DNA of 64,000 nucleotides from G963422745 sp963422745. GTDB lineage: Bacteria; Actinomycetota; Acidimicrobiia; Acidimicrobiales; Aldehydirespiratoraceae. The DNA is taken from the NCBI GenBank assembly GCA_963422745.1, contig OY730477.1:496001-560000 (forward strand). The letters run 5' to 3'. This document shows positions 25,956-34,183 of the stretch, in pieces. Positions within the stretch are counted from its first letter, which is position 1, and every line of letters starts with the position of its first letter. Position numbers and translations under genes: made by a program. Under the pieces are notes generated by a model that did not search any database, had not been told where the DNA came from, and saw nothing but the letters and a program-made list of their open reading frames with translations.

Positions 25956-26032
25956 TGGTGGAGCTGATGGGACTCGAACCCACGACCTCCTGCGTGCAAA
26001 GCAGGTGCTCTAGCCAGCTGAGCTACAGCCCC
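25956..26032 (-). tRNA. tRNA-Ala (anticodon TGC)
   Basis: 77 nt including encoded CCA. The minus strand starts GGGGCTGTAGCTCAGCTGG and ends AGCTCCACCA. The acceptor stem GGGGCTG/CAGCTCC pairs with one G-U. The anticodon stem CCTGC/GCAGG encloses TTTGCAC, giving anticodon TGC; the T-arm is TGGGTTCGAGTCCCA. It is co-directional with, and 23 bp upstream of, the CRISPR array as read on the minus strand. Confidence 0.95.
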
Positions 26033-26045
26033 AAGAGTTATCCGT

Positions 26046-26055
26046 AGGTTAGCTA
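26046..26055 (-). promoter_or_regulatory. Putative -10 region of tRNA-Ala, identical to the CRISPR repeat end
   Basis: On the minus strand TAGCTAACCT lies 13 bp before the tRNA 5' end, where a -10 element (TAACCT, TANNNT type) is expected. The same 10 bases form the 3' end of the CRISPR repeat in crRNA orientation. No strong -35 is seen for either. A remnant of a CRISPR repeat is an alternative reading. Confidence 0.5.
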
Positions 26056-26124
26056 CTCGGTTCCGTTTCGGTCGGCATTTCGCGGGCGCCGGGTCGGCGG
26101 GTGACGCTCAGACGGCGGTGGACC

Positions 26125-26736
26125 CTAAACGCGTTCAACCGACGCGGCGATCTCGTTGAGCATCGAACGGACCCGCACATTGACGGCCCGGATCGTTTCG
26201 ACGGGTGGAGTCTTCGGAGCGGTCGGAGCCCATGTCACCAGCGTCTCGGCAAGCAGATCGAGTTTGGTTGCAATACGTAGCAATACCACAGCATTCCTGT
26301 CCTCGGGCGACAGCTCGATCACCTCGCTGTAGGTATCCACAATTTCGTCGGCGAGGTCCCCTGCATCAGCAGTCAGGCGTGCGAGGTCGGCCGTCCGCGT
26401 ATCGGGGTAGGGATCCTTCGGATCGGTAAGGGACCACATCCCGTCAACAATTTCCACACAATCAAGATCAAGACCCCGGTCACAGCACACCGTGCTAGCA
26501 GCGAGGTGCCTGCGTATCGGATGAAGGGCAAAGTCAAGGCTCCGCACCGACTCCAACACATCAGCAACCAGTAGCGGTTCGGGTTGAGCCAGACGTACAA
26601 GCGTCGAACGCAGCGTCCAGTCGCCCGCTCGGGGCGACTCCGCGTAGTTCACGAGAGACAGCTCCGGCTTGGGTAAGCAAGTACCGCTCAGGTGCCGCTC
26701 GGCCAGTAGTTGTCCGGCGGCCCTGGCCCGATGCAT
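26125..26736 (-). CDS. Hypothetical protein
   Basis: Not recognised. From ATG 26736 it encodes about 203 aa: MHRARAAGQLLAERHLSG at the start, then largely helical sequence with many Leu/Arg/Asp residues (DVLESVRSLDFALHPIRRHL, DLADEIVDTYSEVIELSPEDRNAV) and no membrane segment. The frame extends further upstream (to 26850), but that part looks unlike protein. It lies just beyond the tRNA-Ala gene, downstream of no other minus-strand gene. It could be a regulator-like or structural helical protein; no family assignment is offered. Confidence 0.5.
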   Translation of the reverse strand: MHRARAAGQLLAERHLSGTCLPKPELSLVNYAESPRAGDWTLRSTLVRLAQPEPLLVADVLESVRSLDFALHPIRRHLAASTVCCDRGLDLDCVEIVDGMWSLTDPKDPYPDTRTADLARLTADAGDLADEIVDTYSEVIELSPEDRNAVVLLRIATKLDLLAETLVTWAPTAPKTPPVETIRAVNVRVRSMLNEIAASVERV

Positions 26737-27019
26737 GGAACCTGAGCATAAGACTATTGGGTGTTCGGATCTGACATTCGAGCAGATGCTGGATGCCGTC
26801 CAGCGAATCCTGCCAGCGAATCCTGCACAGGAGAGGAGCATGACAGGCAATACCGCAACAACAGCGGTGGGATGAACGTCTCGGCCCTTATGGCTCGGCG
26901 ATAGTTGAATGCACTCTTAGACCGACTGCACCTCTCGCCTGCACATTATGCCTCGGCCACGAGTGCGTGTCACCATGCTCAAGCCCCAACCCATCGCTCA
27001 ATCACCTCAGGAGACGCTG

Positions 27020-28357
27020 ATGCCGACCGGACTGAAGAGTTCACCCGACGATTTCGACTTGCGGATGTCGGAGACAGCCCGGCCGTTTTATGACCGGGTG
27101 GTTGACTTTCTCGATCGTGTTGTGGACCCTATCCAGCGGGAATTCTTCCGAGTTGGTGTCAACCGGCCGAACCGTTGGGAATTGACCGAAGAGCAACTCG
27201 GGCTTCTGGAAGAAGCGAAGAGCACAGCCAAGGCGGAAGGCCTGTGGAACTTTTTCCTGCCCGACACGGGCCAGGGACTCTCCAACCTTGACTACGCCTA
27301 CCTCGCCACCGAACTGGGTAAGTATCCGCTCGGATCGGAGTCACTCAATTGCTCGGCTCCCGATACCGGCAACATGGAGGTATTGGAACGGGTCGGTACT
27401 CCAGAACAGAAGAAGCGCTGGTTGGATCCACTACTCAACGGTGAGATCCGCTCCGCTTATGCCATGACCGAGCCCGGATTGGCGTCGTCGGACGCCAAGA
27501 ACATCCGCACCCAGGCCGTACGTGATGGCGAGGAGTACCTCATCAATGGCGAAAAGTACTACATCTCTGGCGCGGGTGATCCTCGCTGCAAGATTCTCAT
27601 TCTCATGTGTGAGACCAACCCGGACGGCCCCCATCATCGCAGGCAATCGCAGATTCTCGTCCCAATGGACACGCCCGGACTTGAGATTCTCGGGCCCATG
27701 CACGTATTCGGTAACGACGACGCCCCACACGGTCACATGCATCTGCGATTCACCGACTGTCGAGTGTCAGCCGAGAATCTCCTACTAGGTGAGGGCAGAG
27801 GGTTCGAGATCTCACAACTCCGCCTCGGCCCCGGCCGGATCCACCACTGCATGCGCTCGATCGGCGCTGCGGAAAAGGCCCTTGACTTGATGTGTAAGCG
27901 TGGCCTCACCCGTGCAGCATTTGGCAAGCCGATAGCCCGACTAGGTGGCAACATGGAGATAATTGCCCGTGCCCGAACCGAGATCGAAGCGATGCGGATG
28001 ATGGTGTTGCGGGCCGCAAAGGCGATGGACACCCTCGGCAATGCCGAAGCACGGGTTTGGATCTCCGCCGTCAAGGCCATGGTGCCCGAGCGAGTCTGTC
28101 GGATCATTGATCAGGCGATACAGATACACGGTGCTACCGGCGTGTCGCAGTGGACACCACTAGCGGACATGTACACCAGCCAGAGAACCCTGCGTGTGGC
28201 CGACGGGCCTGACGAGGTGCACTGGATGGTTGTGGGACGCGCCGAACTCGGTGCCTACGACGGTTACGACGTGCCCCTTGAGCCGACTTCATCCGCCGAC
28301 CCCGAACTCACCGCAGCCTGGGCCGACGATCACACTTTCGTCTTCTCAGGCCCATGA
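27020..28357 (+). CDS. Acyl-CoA dehydrogenase (ACAD10/11-like)
   Basis: FAD-dependent acyl-CoA dehydrogenase, about 445 aa. Signature AYAMTEPGLASSDAKNI in the middle domain, RLGPGRIHHCMRSIGAAEKALDL, and the C-terminal helical domain with IDQAIQIHGATGVSQWTPLADMY. The sequence style resembles the ACAD10/11 group acting on long or branched acyl-CoAs. ATG 27020 is chosen for the AGGAG 7 bp upstream; a 24-residue in-frame extension to 26948 looks non-coding. A 62-bp minisatellite starts at the stop codon. Confidence 0.92.
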   Translation: MPTGLKSSPDDFDLRMSETARPFYDRVVDFLDRVVDPIQREFFRVGVNRPNRWELTEEQLGLLEEAKSTAKAEGLWNFFLPDTGQGLSNLDYAYLATELGKYPLGSESLNCSAPDTGNMEVLERVGTPEQKKRWLDPLLNGEIRSAYAMTEPGLASSDAKNIRTQAVRDGEEYLINGEKYYISGAGDPRCKILILMCETNPDGPHHRRQSQILVPMDTPGLEILGPMHVFGNDDAPHGHMHLRFTDCRVSAENLLLGEGRGFEISQLRLGPGRIHHCMRSIGAAEKALDLMCKRGLTRAAFGKPIARLGGNMEIIARARTEIEAMRMMVLRAAKAMDTLGNAEARVWISAVKAMVPERVCRIIDQAIQIHGATGVSQWTPLADMYTSQRTLRVADGPDEVHWMVVGRAELGAYDGYDVPLEPTSSADPELTAAWADDHTFVFSGP

Positions 28358-28358
28358 C

Positions 28359-28855
28359 GGGGTGGGCAAACCGGGTTGTTGGGGGTTGTGTTAGTTGGTG
28401 GTTGCGGCCTTGGAATTTTGGGGGTGGGCTAGCCGGGTTGTTGGGGGTTGTGTTAGTTGGTGGTTGCGGCCTTGGAATTGTGGGGGTGGGCTAGCCGGGT
28501 TGTTGGGGGTTGTGTTAGTTGGTGGTTGCGGCCTTGGAATTTTGGGGGTGGGCTAGCCGGGTTGTTGGGGGTTGTGTTAGTTGGTGGTTGCGGCCTTGGA
28601 ATTGTGGGGGTGGGCTAGCCGGGTTGTTGGGGGTTGTGTTAGTTGGTGGTTGCGGCCTTGGAATTTTGGGGGTGGGCTAGCCGGGTTGTTGGGGGTTGTG
28701 TTAGTTGGTGGTTGCGGCCTTGGAATTGTGGGGGGCGGGTAACCAGGTTGTAGGGGGTTGTGCTGGTCGTAGCGGCCCTGGAATTGCGGGAGCGGGCTAG
28801 CCAAGTTGGTGTTGGGTGTGCTGGTCGTAGCGGCCCTTGGACTGTTGGGGCGGCT
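28359..28855. repeat. 62-bp minisatellite with a 124-bp higher-order period
   Basis: Units starting GGGGTGGGCTAGCCGGGTTG repeat every 62 bp about six times from just after the acyl-CoA dehydrogenase stop, then two or three degenerate units follow to ~28855. The end of the unit alternates GGAATTTTG and GGAATTGTG, so the true amplified block is a 124-bp dimer present three times. The remainder to 29097 contains short CTGTCACCAA-like repeats and no gene. Confidence 0.92.
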
Positions 28856-29097
28856 GCTCAAGTTGTTGGCAGCTGTGTGGTGCCGAGTCGGTCAAGCCGA
28901 GTGATTACCCCGACGGCGCTCCCGAGGGCTAGATTCTCAGCCAGCGGCAGGCTGTCACCAAGGCGCCCCGCTGACTGTCACCAAACGACTGTCCCCAACG
29001 ACTGGCACCAAGCCAAGCTGGCAACCACACACCAAACCCAACAACCCGCACCGAACTAGTAGGCGCTCTGAGTGCTCCCATCAAAGGGGCTAGAGGT

Positions 29098-30117
29098 TCA
29101 AGACGCCAAGGGTCGACCGAACGGAAGCTGTTGCTGCCAAGTGGACAGAAACGATTCACCGGCATAACAGGCTGCAAGGAACGGCCCATCGTCATGGCTG
29201 GCGAACTCGGCGCACAGCTCTGTGATCTCATTGACGACCCGTGTGTGGATCTCCGCCTCAGGCAATTCAGCATCGGCCCAGGCCGCCAGGGTCGCCCCGG
29301 CCAGAGCAACGAAATCGGCTGGGACCATGACCCCTGACCTGTACAGGATCGCCAGCGCCTTCGCAGTGACCGGTAGCCGCCCACAGGGCACCACCGCAGC
29401 GCACGATCGGAGGCCATCCGCGACCCCATGGTTCACGACCGACATCCGCGAGCCGACAAACATGACCTCCGCCTCCTCAGCGAAGACATCGCTGGCCTGC
29501 CCGCCCCCACCGAGCTCCGCCACCGGATCGGCACCGCTATCAACTACATCGATCAACGCCTTGGTATCCAACCCGCTTGTGTTCACGGCGGTACCAGCAG
29601 GGGTCGAGATGGCGATCACGCTTCCGCCGCGCTCGTTAACCGCGGTTACCAAGGCCGGTCCAGAAACACCGAAGCCTTCGATCGCTACGGTCCGCCCGTC
29701 AAGGCCGACTGTTCGGTCGGCTGTCACAGCCGCGCTGAGCCCCTCCCAGCGAACGCCAAACGGATCCGCAGGCGCCGAGTTGCGAGGGTCGAGGTCGCGC
29801 AACGCCTGGAGGTCTTCACTACCGACACCCTTCGCGGCGTCCGGCAGGTAGGTTCCGTCGGCGACAAGAGTGCGGGCCTCGGCCACGAACGAACCGATCG
29901 CCGACTCTCTGTCGGAGATCTCCGCAGAGATGCCAGCGGAGGCACCTCCACGGTGCATGCCAAGCACGGCATAGGTGTAAGTCTGGGAGCGGGCCAAGTC
30001 CTTGGCACCACCCTGAAGGATCTTGCGGGCCCAGCGAACCGGACCCGACGAGACCTCCGCATTGTCGAGGTCTATCGCGACGAACGCCTCTGTCGTATCC
30101 AGTTTGTGGATCCGCAC
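29098..30117 (-). CDS. ELFV-dehydrogenase-like protein (Glu/Leu/Phe/Val dehydrogenase family)
   Basis: About 339 aa from GTG 30117 (MRIHKLDTTEAFVAIDL). The C-terminal half is a Rossmann domain with VAIEGFGVSGPALVTAVNERGGSVIAIST, matching the NAD-binding domain of glutamate/leucine dehydrogenases. The N-terminal half ends with HRGGASAGIS, where the family has GGGKGG with the catalytic Lys; here the Lys position appears to be Ser. The protein may not be an amino acid dehydrogenase, or may have a different chemistry. It lies directly downstream of a ferredoxin and P450 on the same strand. Confidence 0.7.
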   Translation of the reverse strand: MRIHKLDTTEAFVAIDLDNAEVSSGPVRWARKILQGGAKDLARSQTYTYAVLGMHRGGASAGISAEISDRESAIGSFVAEARTLVADGTYLPDAAKGVGSEDLQALRDLDPRNSAPADPFGVRWEGLSAAVTADRTVGLDGRTVAIEGFGVSGPALVTAVNERGGSVIAISTPAGTAVNTSGLDTKALIDVVDSGADPVAELGGGGQASDVFAEEAEVMFVGSRMSVVNHGVADGLRSCAAVVPCGRLPVTAKALAILYRSGVMVPADFVALAGATLAAWADAELPEAEIHTRVVNEITELCAEFASHDDGPFLAACYAGESFLSTWQQQLPFGRPLAS

Positions 30118-30127
30118 AACGAGGACG

Positions 30128-30322
30128 CTACTCCTGAATCTCGATGGCGAATTCGGGACAGTTGTCGGCGGCCAGACGGGCCTTGTGTTCCAGTTCGACA
30201 GGGATATCGCCTTCAATCAAAGGGATGGCATAGCCCTCGTCGTCGGTGTCGAACAGCTCCGGCGCGAGCATGTAGCAGCGATTATGGCCCTGGCAGGCGG
30301 AACGGTCGTATTTGATCTTCAC
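30128..30322 (-). CDS. P450-type ferredoxin with CxxHxxC cluster motif
   Basis: 64-aa ferredoxin: KYDRSACQGHNRCYMLAPELF and a C-terminal AADNCPEFAIEI. The ligand pattern is C-x2-H-x2-C...CP, i.e. His where a [4Fe-4S] ferredoxin has the second Cys, typical of the 3Fe-4S ferredoxins that serve actinobacterial P450s. The P450 gene is upstream on the same strand, with a 66-bp tandem repeat between them. It probably carries electrons to that P450. Confidence 0.9.
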   Translation of the reverse strand: MKIKYDRSACQGHNRCYMLAPELFDTDDEGYAIPLIEGDIPVELEHKARLAADNCPEFAIEIQE

Positions 30323-30394
30323 GACTTAACCATAGAGCCCGAACCGCTGCTCGTGGGCGCTATCGATACGGGCAGCGTGCTCATGGGGCGAGCG

Positions 30395-30610
30395 CAGGCT
30401 CAAGGCAGAGCGTGCTGGGCCCGGCGAGGTGATCGTGTGGGTGGGTCACACAGGTGGGAACAGGCTCAAGGTAGAGCGTGCGGGGTCCGGCGAGGTGATC
30501 GTGTGGGTGGGTCACGCAGGTGGGAACAGGCTCAAGGTAGAGCCTGCTGGGTCCGGCGAGGTGATCGTGTGGGTGGGGTCATGCAGGTGAGCGCAGGCTC
30601 AAGGCAGAGC
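30395..30610. repeat. 66-bp tandem repeat between P450 and ferredoxin genes
   Basis: CAGGCTCAAGGCAGAGCGTG-type units begin at 30395, 30461, 30527 and ~30594; each contains GGTGATCGTGTGGGTGGG. The period is 66-67 bp, with three full units and a partial that runs up to the 3' end of the P450 gene. Confidence 0.9.
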
Positions 30611-30624
30611 GTGCGCCCGGTCGG

Positions 30625-31848
30625 CTACGCCTTGACAGCCACATCCGAGCCGAATCGAACAGGCAGCGAACGGGGACCTCTGATCTGACCGGTTGACCAG
30701 ATGACAGACTCGGGATCGTCAAGTTCGAAATCGGGGAATGCCCTCAGCCATTCTTCCAACGCAACGCGTAGTTCCATGCGGGCGAGATTGGAGCCCACGC
30801 ATCGGTGTATCCCCAGACCGAAGGCCGAATGTCTGTTGCGTTCCCGATCGACTACAAACTCGTCGGCGCGATCGAACACCTCCGGATCACGGTTGGCAGC
30901 CGGGAAAGGCAAAAGGGTCCACTCCTCGGCCTTCATCGGACAACCAGAAAATTCGATGTCTTCGGGAATCAACCGCGCCATGGTCACCGGTGCATAGAAC
31001 CTCAGGAACTCCTCAATCGCGAAGGGTCGTACGGGCGGTTCGTTGATCCAGCGGCGGCGATCCTCGCGATGTCGGGCGAGATGCCACAGCGATGCGCCGA
31101 TAGCTGACCAGGTGGTGTCGATCCCGGCCACGATCAACAAGCCGATCGTACCGCGCACGTGCTCGTCAATCAGAGGCGCGCCTTGCACCTTGACTTCGCA
31201 GAGATGGCTGATCAGGTCGTCACCCAGACTCTCACGACGTTCGGCGATCCTCATATCAAGGTAGTAGTCGATCGTTTCCTCATAGGGCTTCTCGCCTGCA
31301 GTGCTCTCCATGATGTCGTGGATGAATCCCCTGAAGACATCACCGTCCTCGCGGGGAAGGTCCAACATGTCGGCCATCACACTCACCGGGATGTGCTGGC
31401 TGTAAGACGCCGCTATGTCGATCGTGGCCTCGCCCCCCTCGACACGATCAACGATGTCGGCAATGAGACGTCGGCAGGTTTGACGAATGACCGGCTCCCA
31501 ACGGTCGATAGCCTTCGGCGAGAAAAACTGCAGCAGGATCCGGCGTGCGATCGCATGAAACGGCGGATCGCTGGTGATTGGTGGGGCATACCCGATCGGT
31601 GCCGGGATCTCGGGCCGCTCCTCGGTTACGATCACCCCAACTGAGGAAAACCGGTCGGTGTCGTTGGCGATCTCAGCTACGTCACGGTGGCGGGTGGGGA
31701 GCCACGTTCCGCCGTAGCGTTTGGTGTGGGCGATTAAGCACGAATTGCGCAACTTGTCCCAGATCAGTGGAGCGGCCGCAGCGTAATCAGGATGTTGATG
31801 GTCGAAGTCGGTTGCCCAGTCGGTCACGGGCGGACGCACGTCGGTCAT
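30625..31848 (-). CDS. Cytochrome P450
   Basis: Soluble bacterial class I P450, 407 aa. I-helix oxygen-binding motif AGIDTTWS (241-248), K-helix ExxR (E280-R283 in EEFLRFYAP), heme loop FGLGIHRCVG with the thiolate ligand C350. The downstream small ferredoxin is the likely redox partner; no ferredoxin reductase is in the window. Substrate unknown. The ATG at 31848 gives a normal N-terminus (MTDVRPPVTDWATDFDH). Confidence 0.95.
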   Translation of the reverse strand: MTDVRPPVTDWATDFDHQHPDYAAAAPLIWDKLRNSCLIAHTKRYGGTWLPTRHRDVAEIANDTDRFSSVGVIVTEERPEIPAPIGYAPPITSDPPFHAIARRILLQFFSPKAIDRWEPVIRQTCRRLIADIVDRVEGGEATIDIAASYSQHIPVSVMADMLDLPREDGDVFRGFIHDIMESTAGEKPYEETIDYYLDMRIAERRESLGDDLISHLCEVKVQGAPLIDEHVRGTIGLLIVAGIDTTWSAIGASLWHLARHREDRRRWINEPPVRPFAIEEFLRFYAPVTMARLIPEDIEFSGCPMKAEEWTLLPFPAANRDPEVFDRADEFVVDRERNRHSAFGLGIHRCVGSNLARMELRVALEEWLRAFPDFELDDPESVIWSTGQIRGPRSLPVRFGSDVAVKA

Positions 31849-32064
31849 GAAGCGCTATCTCCTCGGGATCGGATCCCGGAGCTTACTACCCGAACGAAAA
31901 GGGGCCCTGCGGACGCCAGGCGGCCATGCATTTCAGCCAAATGGCCGTGCATTGCGATGGCCAGGGTTCGGCCGCGGTTACGTTCTCCGATGGACCTGTC
32001 GGTGAGGGTTGTCAGTTTTCGAAGAGAGCCTGGTGTGGGTGTTGGGACCCGGTGGTGAGCACTG

Positions 32065-33648
32065 TCAGCCCTCGGCGATGAGACGGTCGAGCCTCAGGTC
32101 GGGCTTGTCGGCTTCGATGCGCTGCAGCCAATAGGGGCTTTCGAACAGGGCAAGTAACTCGCCGTCACGACGAGCGGCCACCGTCACGCCGGTCATGCCC
32201 CTGAGCTGCTCGGTAGATTCACCATCGGTTATCCGCGCAGTAGTCCAAGCGCACGCGCTTAACTCAACGGGAGCTTTGAACTCGGTTTCAAGGCGGTGCT
32301 GCACGACCTCAAACTGCAGCGGACCCACCGCGGCGAGGATGGGTGCCCGATCACCGACGCCTGGCTCACGCAGCACCTGAATCACACCCTCTTCATCGAG
32401 TTGCTCGATGCCGGAACGGAACTGTTTTGTCTTGGTCGTATCTGTCGTGCGTGCCACCCGAAAATGCGAGGGTGCGAACGCTGCCATCGGCGGCCAGCGC
32501 ACCGGTTCGCCGACCCAAACAGAGTCACCCCCACGGAACCCGTTGGCGTTTACCAAGCCGACAACATCGCCGGGGAACGCCTCATCAACGACTTCACGAT
32601 CCTTGCCGTTCACTGAATGGGCGTACTTGGTGGTGAACGGTCTGCCAGTCGGACCGTGGGTGATCACCATGCCACGCTCAAAGCGCCCCGAGCAGACACG
32701 CAGGAAGGCAATACGGTCACGGTGAGCGGTGTTCATGTTGGCCTGCACCTTGAACACGAGCCCCGAAAATGGTTGATCAAGCAGCCTCGGTTTTCCGTCG
32801 GCATCGTGACGCGGCCTTGGTGATCGCACGAGTTCCACTACCGTGTTCAACAACAACCCCACACCGAAGTTCGTGAGCGCCGAACCGAACAGTACTGGCG
32901 TCATCTCCCCTGACTCAAACCGGTTCGGTTCGAAGTCTCGGCCCATCACGTCAAGCAACTCGACACCTTCACATGCCTCCGCCCACAAGTCGCCCTCCTC
33001 GGCAGCCGCCTGCTGCGGGTCGACGAACTCCTCGGGTGCCATTGTGGTGCCGTGCGTCGTTCGCAGGTAACGGATGAAGTTGCCGTTTCGACGATCGATC
33101 AGTCCACGGAAACGATCGCTCTCGCCGACCGGCCAACAGATAGGTACCGGATCGAGGATCAGTTGTTCCTCGATCTCGTCCAGCAACTCCAGCGGGTCTC
33201 GCGCTGGGCGATCCCATTTGTTGATGAACGTGACGATCGGGATCTCACGATCTCGGCACACCTCGAACAATTTGCGGGTCTGAGCCTCGATCCCCTTGGC
33301 TGCGTCAAGAACCATGATCGCTGCGTCACACGCTGCCAGAACCCTGTAGGTGTCCTCTGAGAAGTCACGGTGACCGGGAGTGTCGAGCAGGTTGAGCACC
33401 TTGTCGTTGTAAACGAACTGTAAGACCGTCGAGGTGATGGAGATGCCGCGCTGGCGTTCCAGCTCCATCCAGTCCGACGTGGTTGCCTGCCGCTCGCCGC
33501 GTGCTCTGACGGAACCAGCGCCGGTTCGCAGCACACCTGCGTACAACAACAACTTCTCTGTAAGGGTGGTCTTGCCAGCGTCGGGATGCGAGATGATCGC
33601 GAAGGTGCGCCGTCGGGCGGCTTCGGTGATGACGTCGGGCACATGCAC
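32065..33648 (-). CDS. prfC: Peptide chain release factor 3
   Basis: GTPase that recycles RF1/RF2 from the ribosome after termination. 527 aa: G1 IISHPDAGKTTLTEKLL, G2/G3 GISITSTVLQF and LDTPGHRDFSEDTYR, G4 FINKWDR; C-terminal RF3 domain with GPLQFEVVQHRLETEF. It is a full-length RF3. The start is GTG 33648, with a GTG two codons in as an alternative. It stands alone between P450 and the polyprenyl synthase repeats. Confidence 0.95.
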   Translation of the reverse strand: MHVPDVITEAARRRTFAIISHPDAGKTTLTEKLLLYAGVLRTGAGSVRARGERQATTSDWMELERQRGISITSTVLQFVYNDKVLNLLDTPGHRDFSEDTYRVLAACDAAIMVLDAAKGIEAQTRKLFEVCRDREIPIVTFINKWDRPARDPLELLDEIEEQLILDPVPICWPVGESDRFRGLIDRRNGNFIRYLRTTHGTTMAPEEFVDPQQAAAEEGDLWAEACEGVELLDVMGRDFEPNRFESGEMTPVLFGSALTNFGVGLLLNTVVELVRSPRPRHDADGKPRLLDQPFSGLVFKVQANMNTAHRDRIAFLRVCSGRFERGMVITHGPTGRPFTTKYAHSVNGKDREVVDEAFPGDVVGLVNANGFRGGDSVWVGEPVRWPPMAAFAPSHFRVARTTDTTKTKQFRSGIEQLDEEGVIQVLREPGVGDRAPILAAVGPLQFEVVQHRLETEFKAPVELSACAWTTARITDGESTEQLRGMTGVTVAARRDGELLALFESPYWLQRIEADKPDLRLDRLIAEG

Positions 33649-33734
33649 AATGCTAGGACTCGCAAAATGCTGGGACTCGCTTGGTTGGCCCGTGTTGTGT
33701 CGTCCGGCTGTGGTGTTGGCTCTGTGCCCGGCTT

Positions 33735-34183
33735 GGGTTTACAGGTCGCGTGTGACGATGAAGTCGGGTAGGGCTAGCAGCGCCACCCGGGGGTTGCGTT
33801 GGCTCTGTGCCTGGCTTGGGTTTACAGGTCGCGCGTGACGATGAAGTCGGCTAGGGCCAGCAGCGTCACCCGGCTGTGGTGGCTTGGGCTTGCGGGTCGG
33901 GCGTGACGATGATGTTGGGTAGGGCTAGCAGCGCCACCCGGGGGTTGCGTTGGCTCTGTGCCTGGCTTGGGTTTACAGGTCGCGTGTGACGATGAAGTCG
34001 GGTAGGGCCAGCAGCGTCACCCGGCTGTGGTGACTTGGGCTTGTAGGTCGCGTGTGACGATGATGTCGGGGAGGGCCAGCAGCTCCGTCCGGCTGTGGTG
34101 TTGGCTTTGTGCCTGGTTTGGGGTTACAGGTCGCGTGTGACGATGAAGTCGGCTAGGGCTAGCAGCGCCTCCCGGCTGTGATG
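33735..34183. repeat. Five degenerate extra copies of the 3' end of the polyprenyl synthase gene
   Basis: The last ~19 codons and stop of the downstream-strand gene (plus-strand TTACAGGTCGCGTGTGACGA...) recur five more times beyond the gene's stop, starting near 33735, 33818, 33886, 33969 and 34036. Spacing alternates roughly 83 and 67 bp, giving a ~150-bp higher-order unit. In the gene's frame the copies encode LLALPDFIVTRDL-like peptides; copies A, B and D keep the stop, while C and E read through into CAA/GCC. Confidence 0.9.

Noticed and set aside
28577..28861. 94-residue Pro/Asn-rich minus-strand frame
   Set aside because: It merely translates the 62-bp minisatellite.
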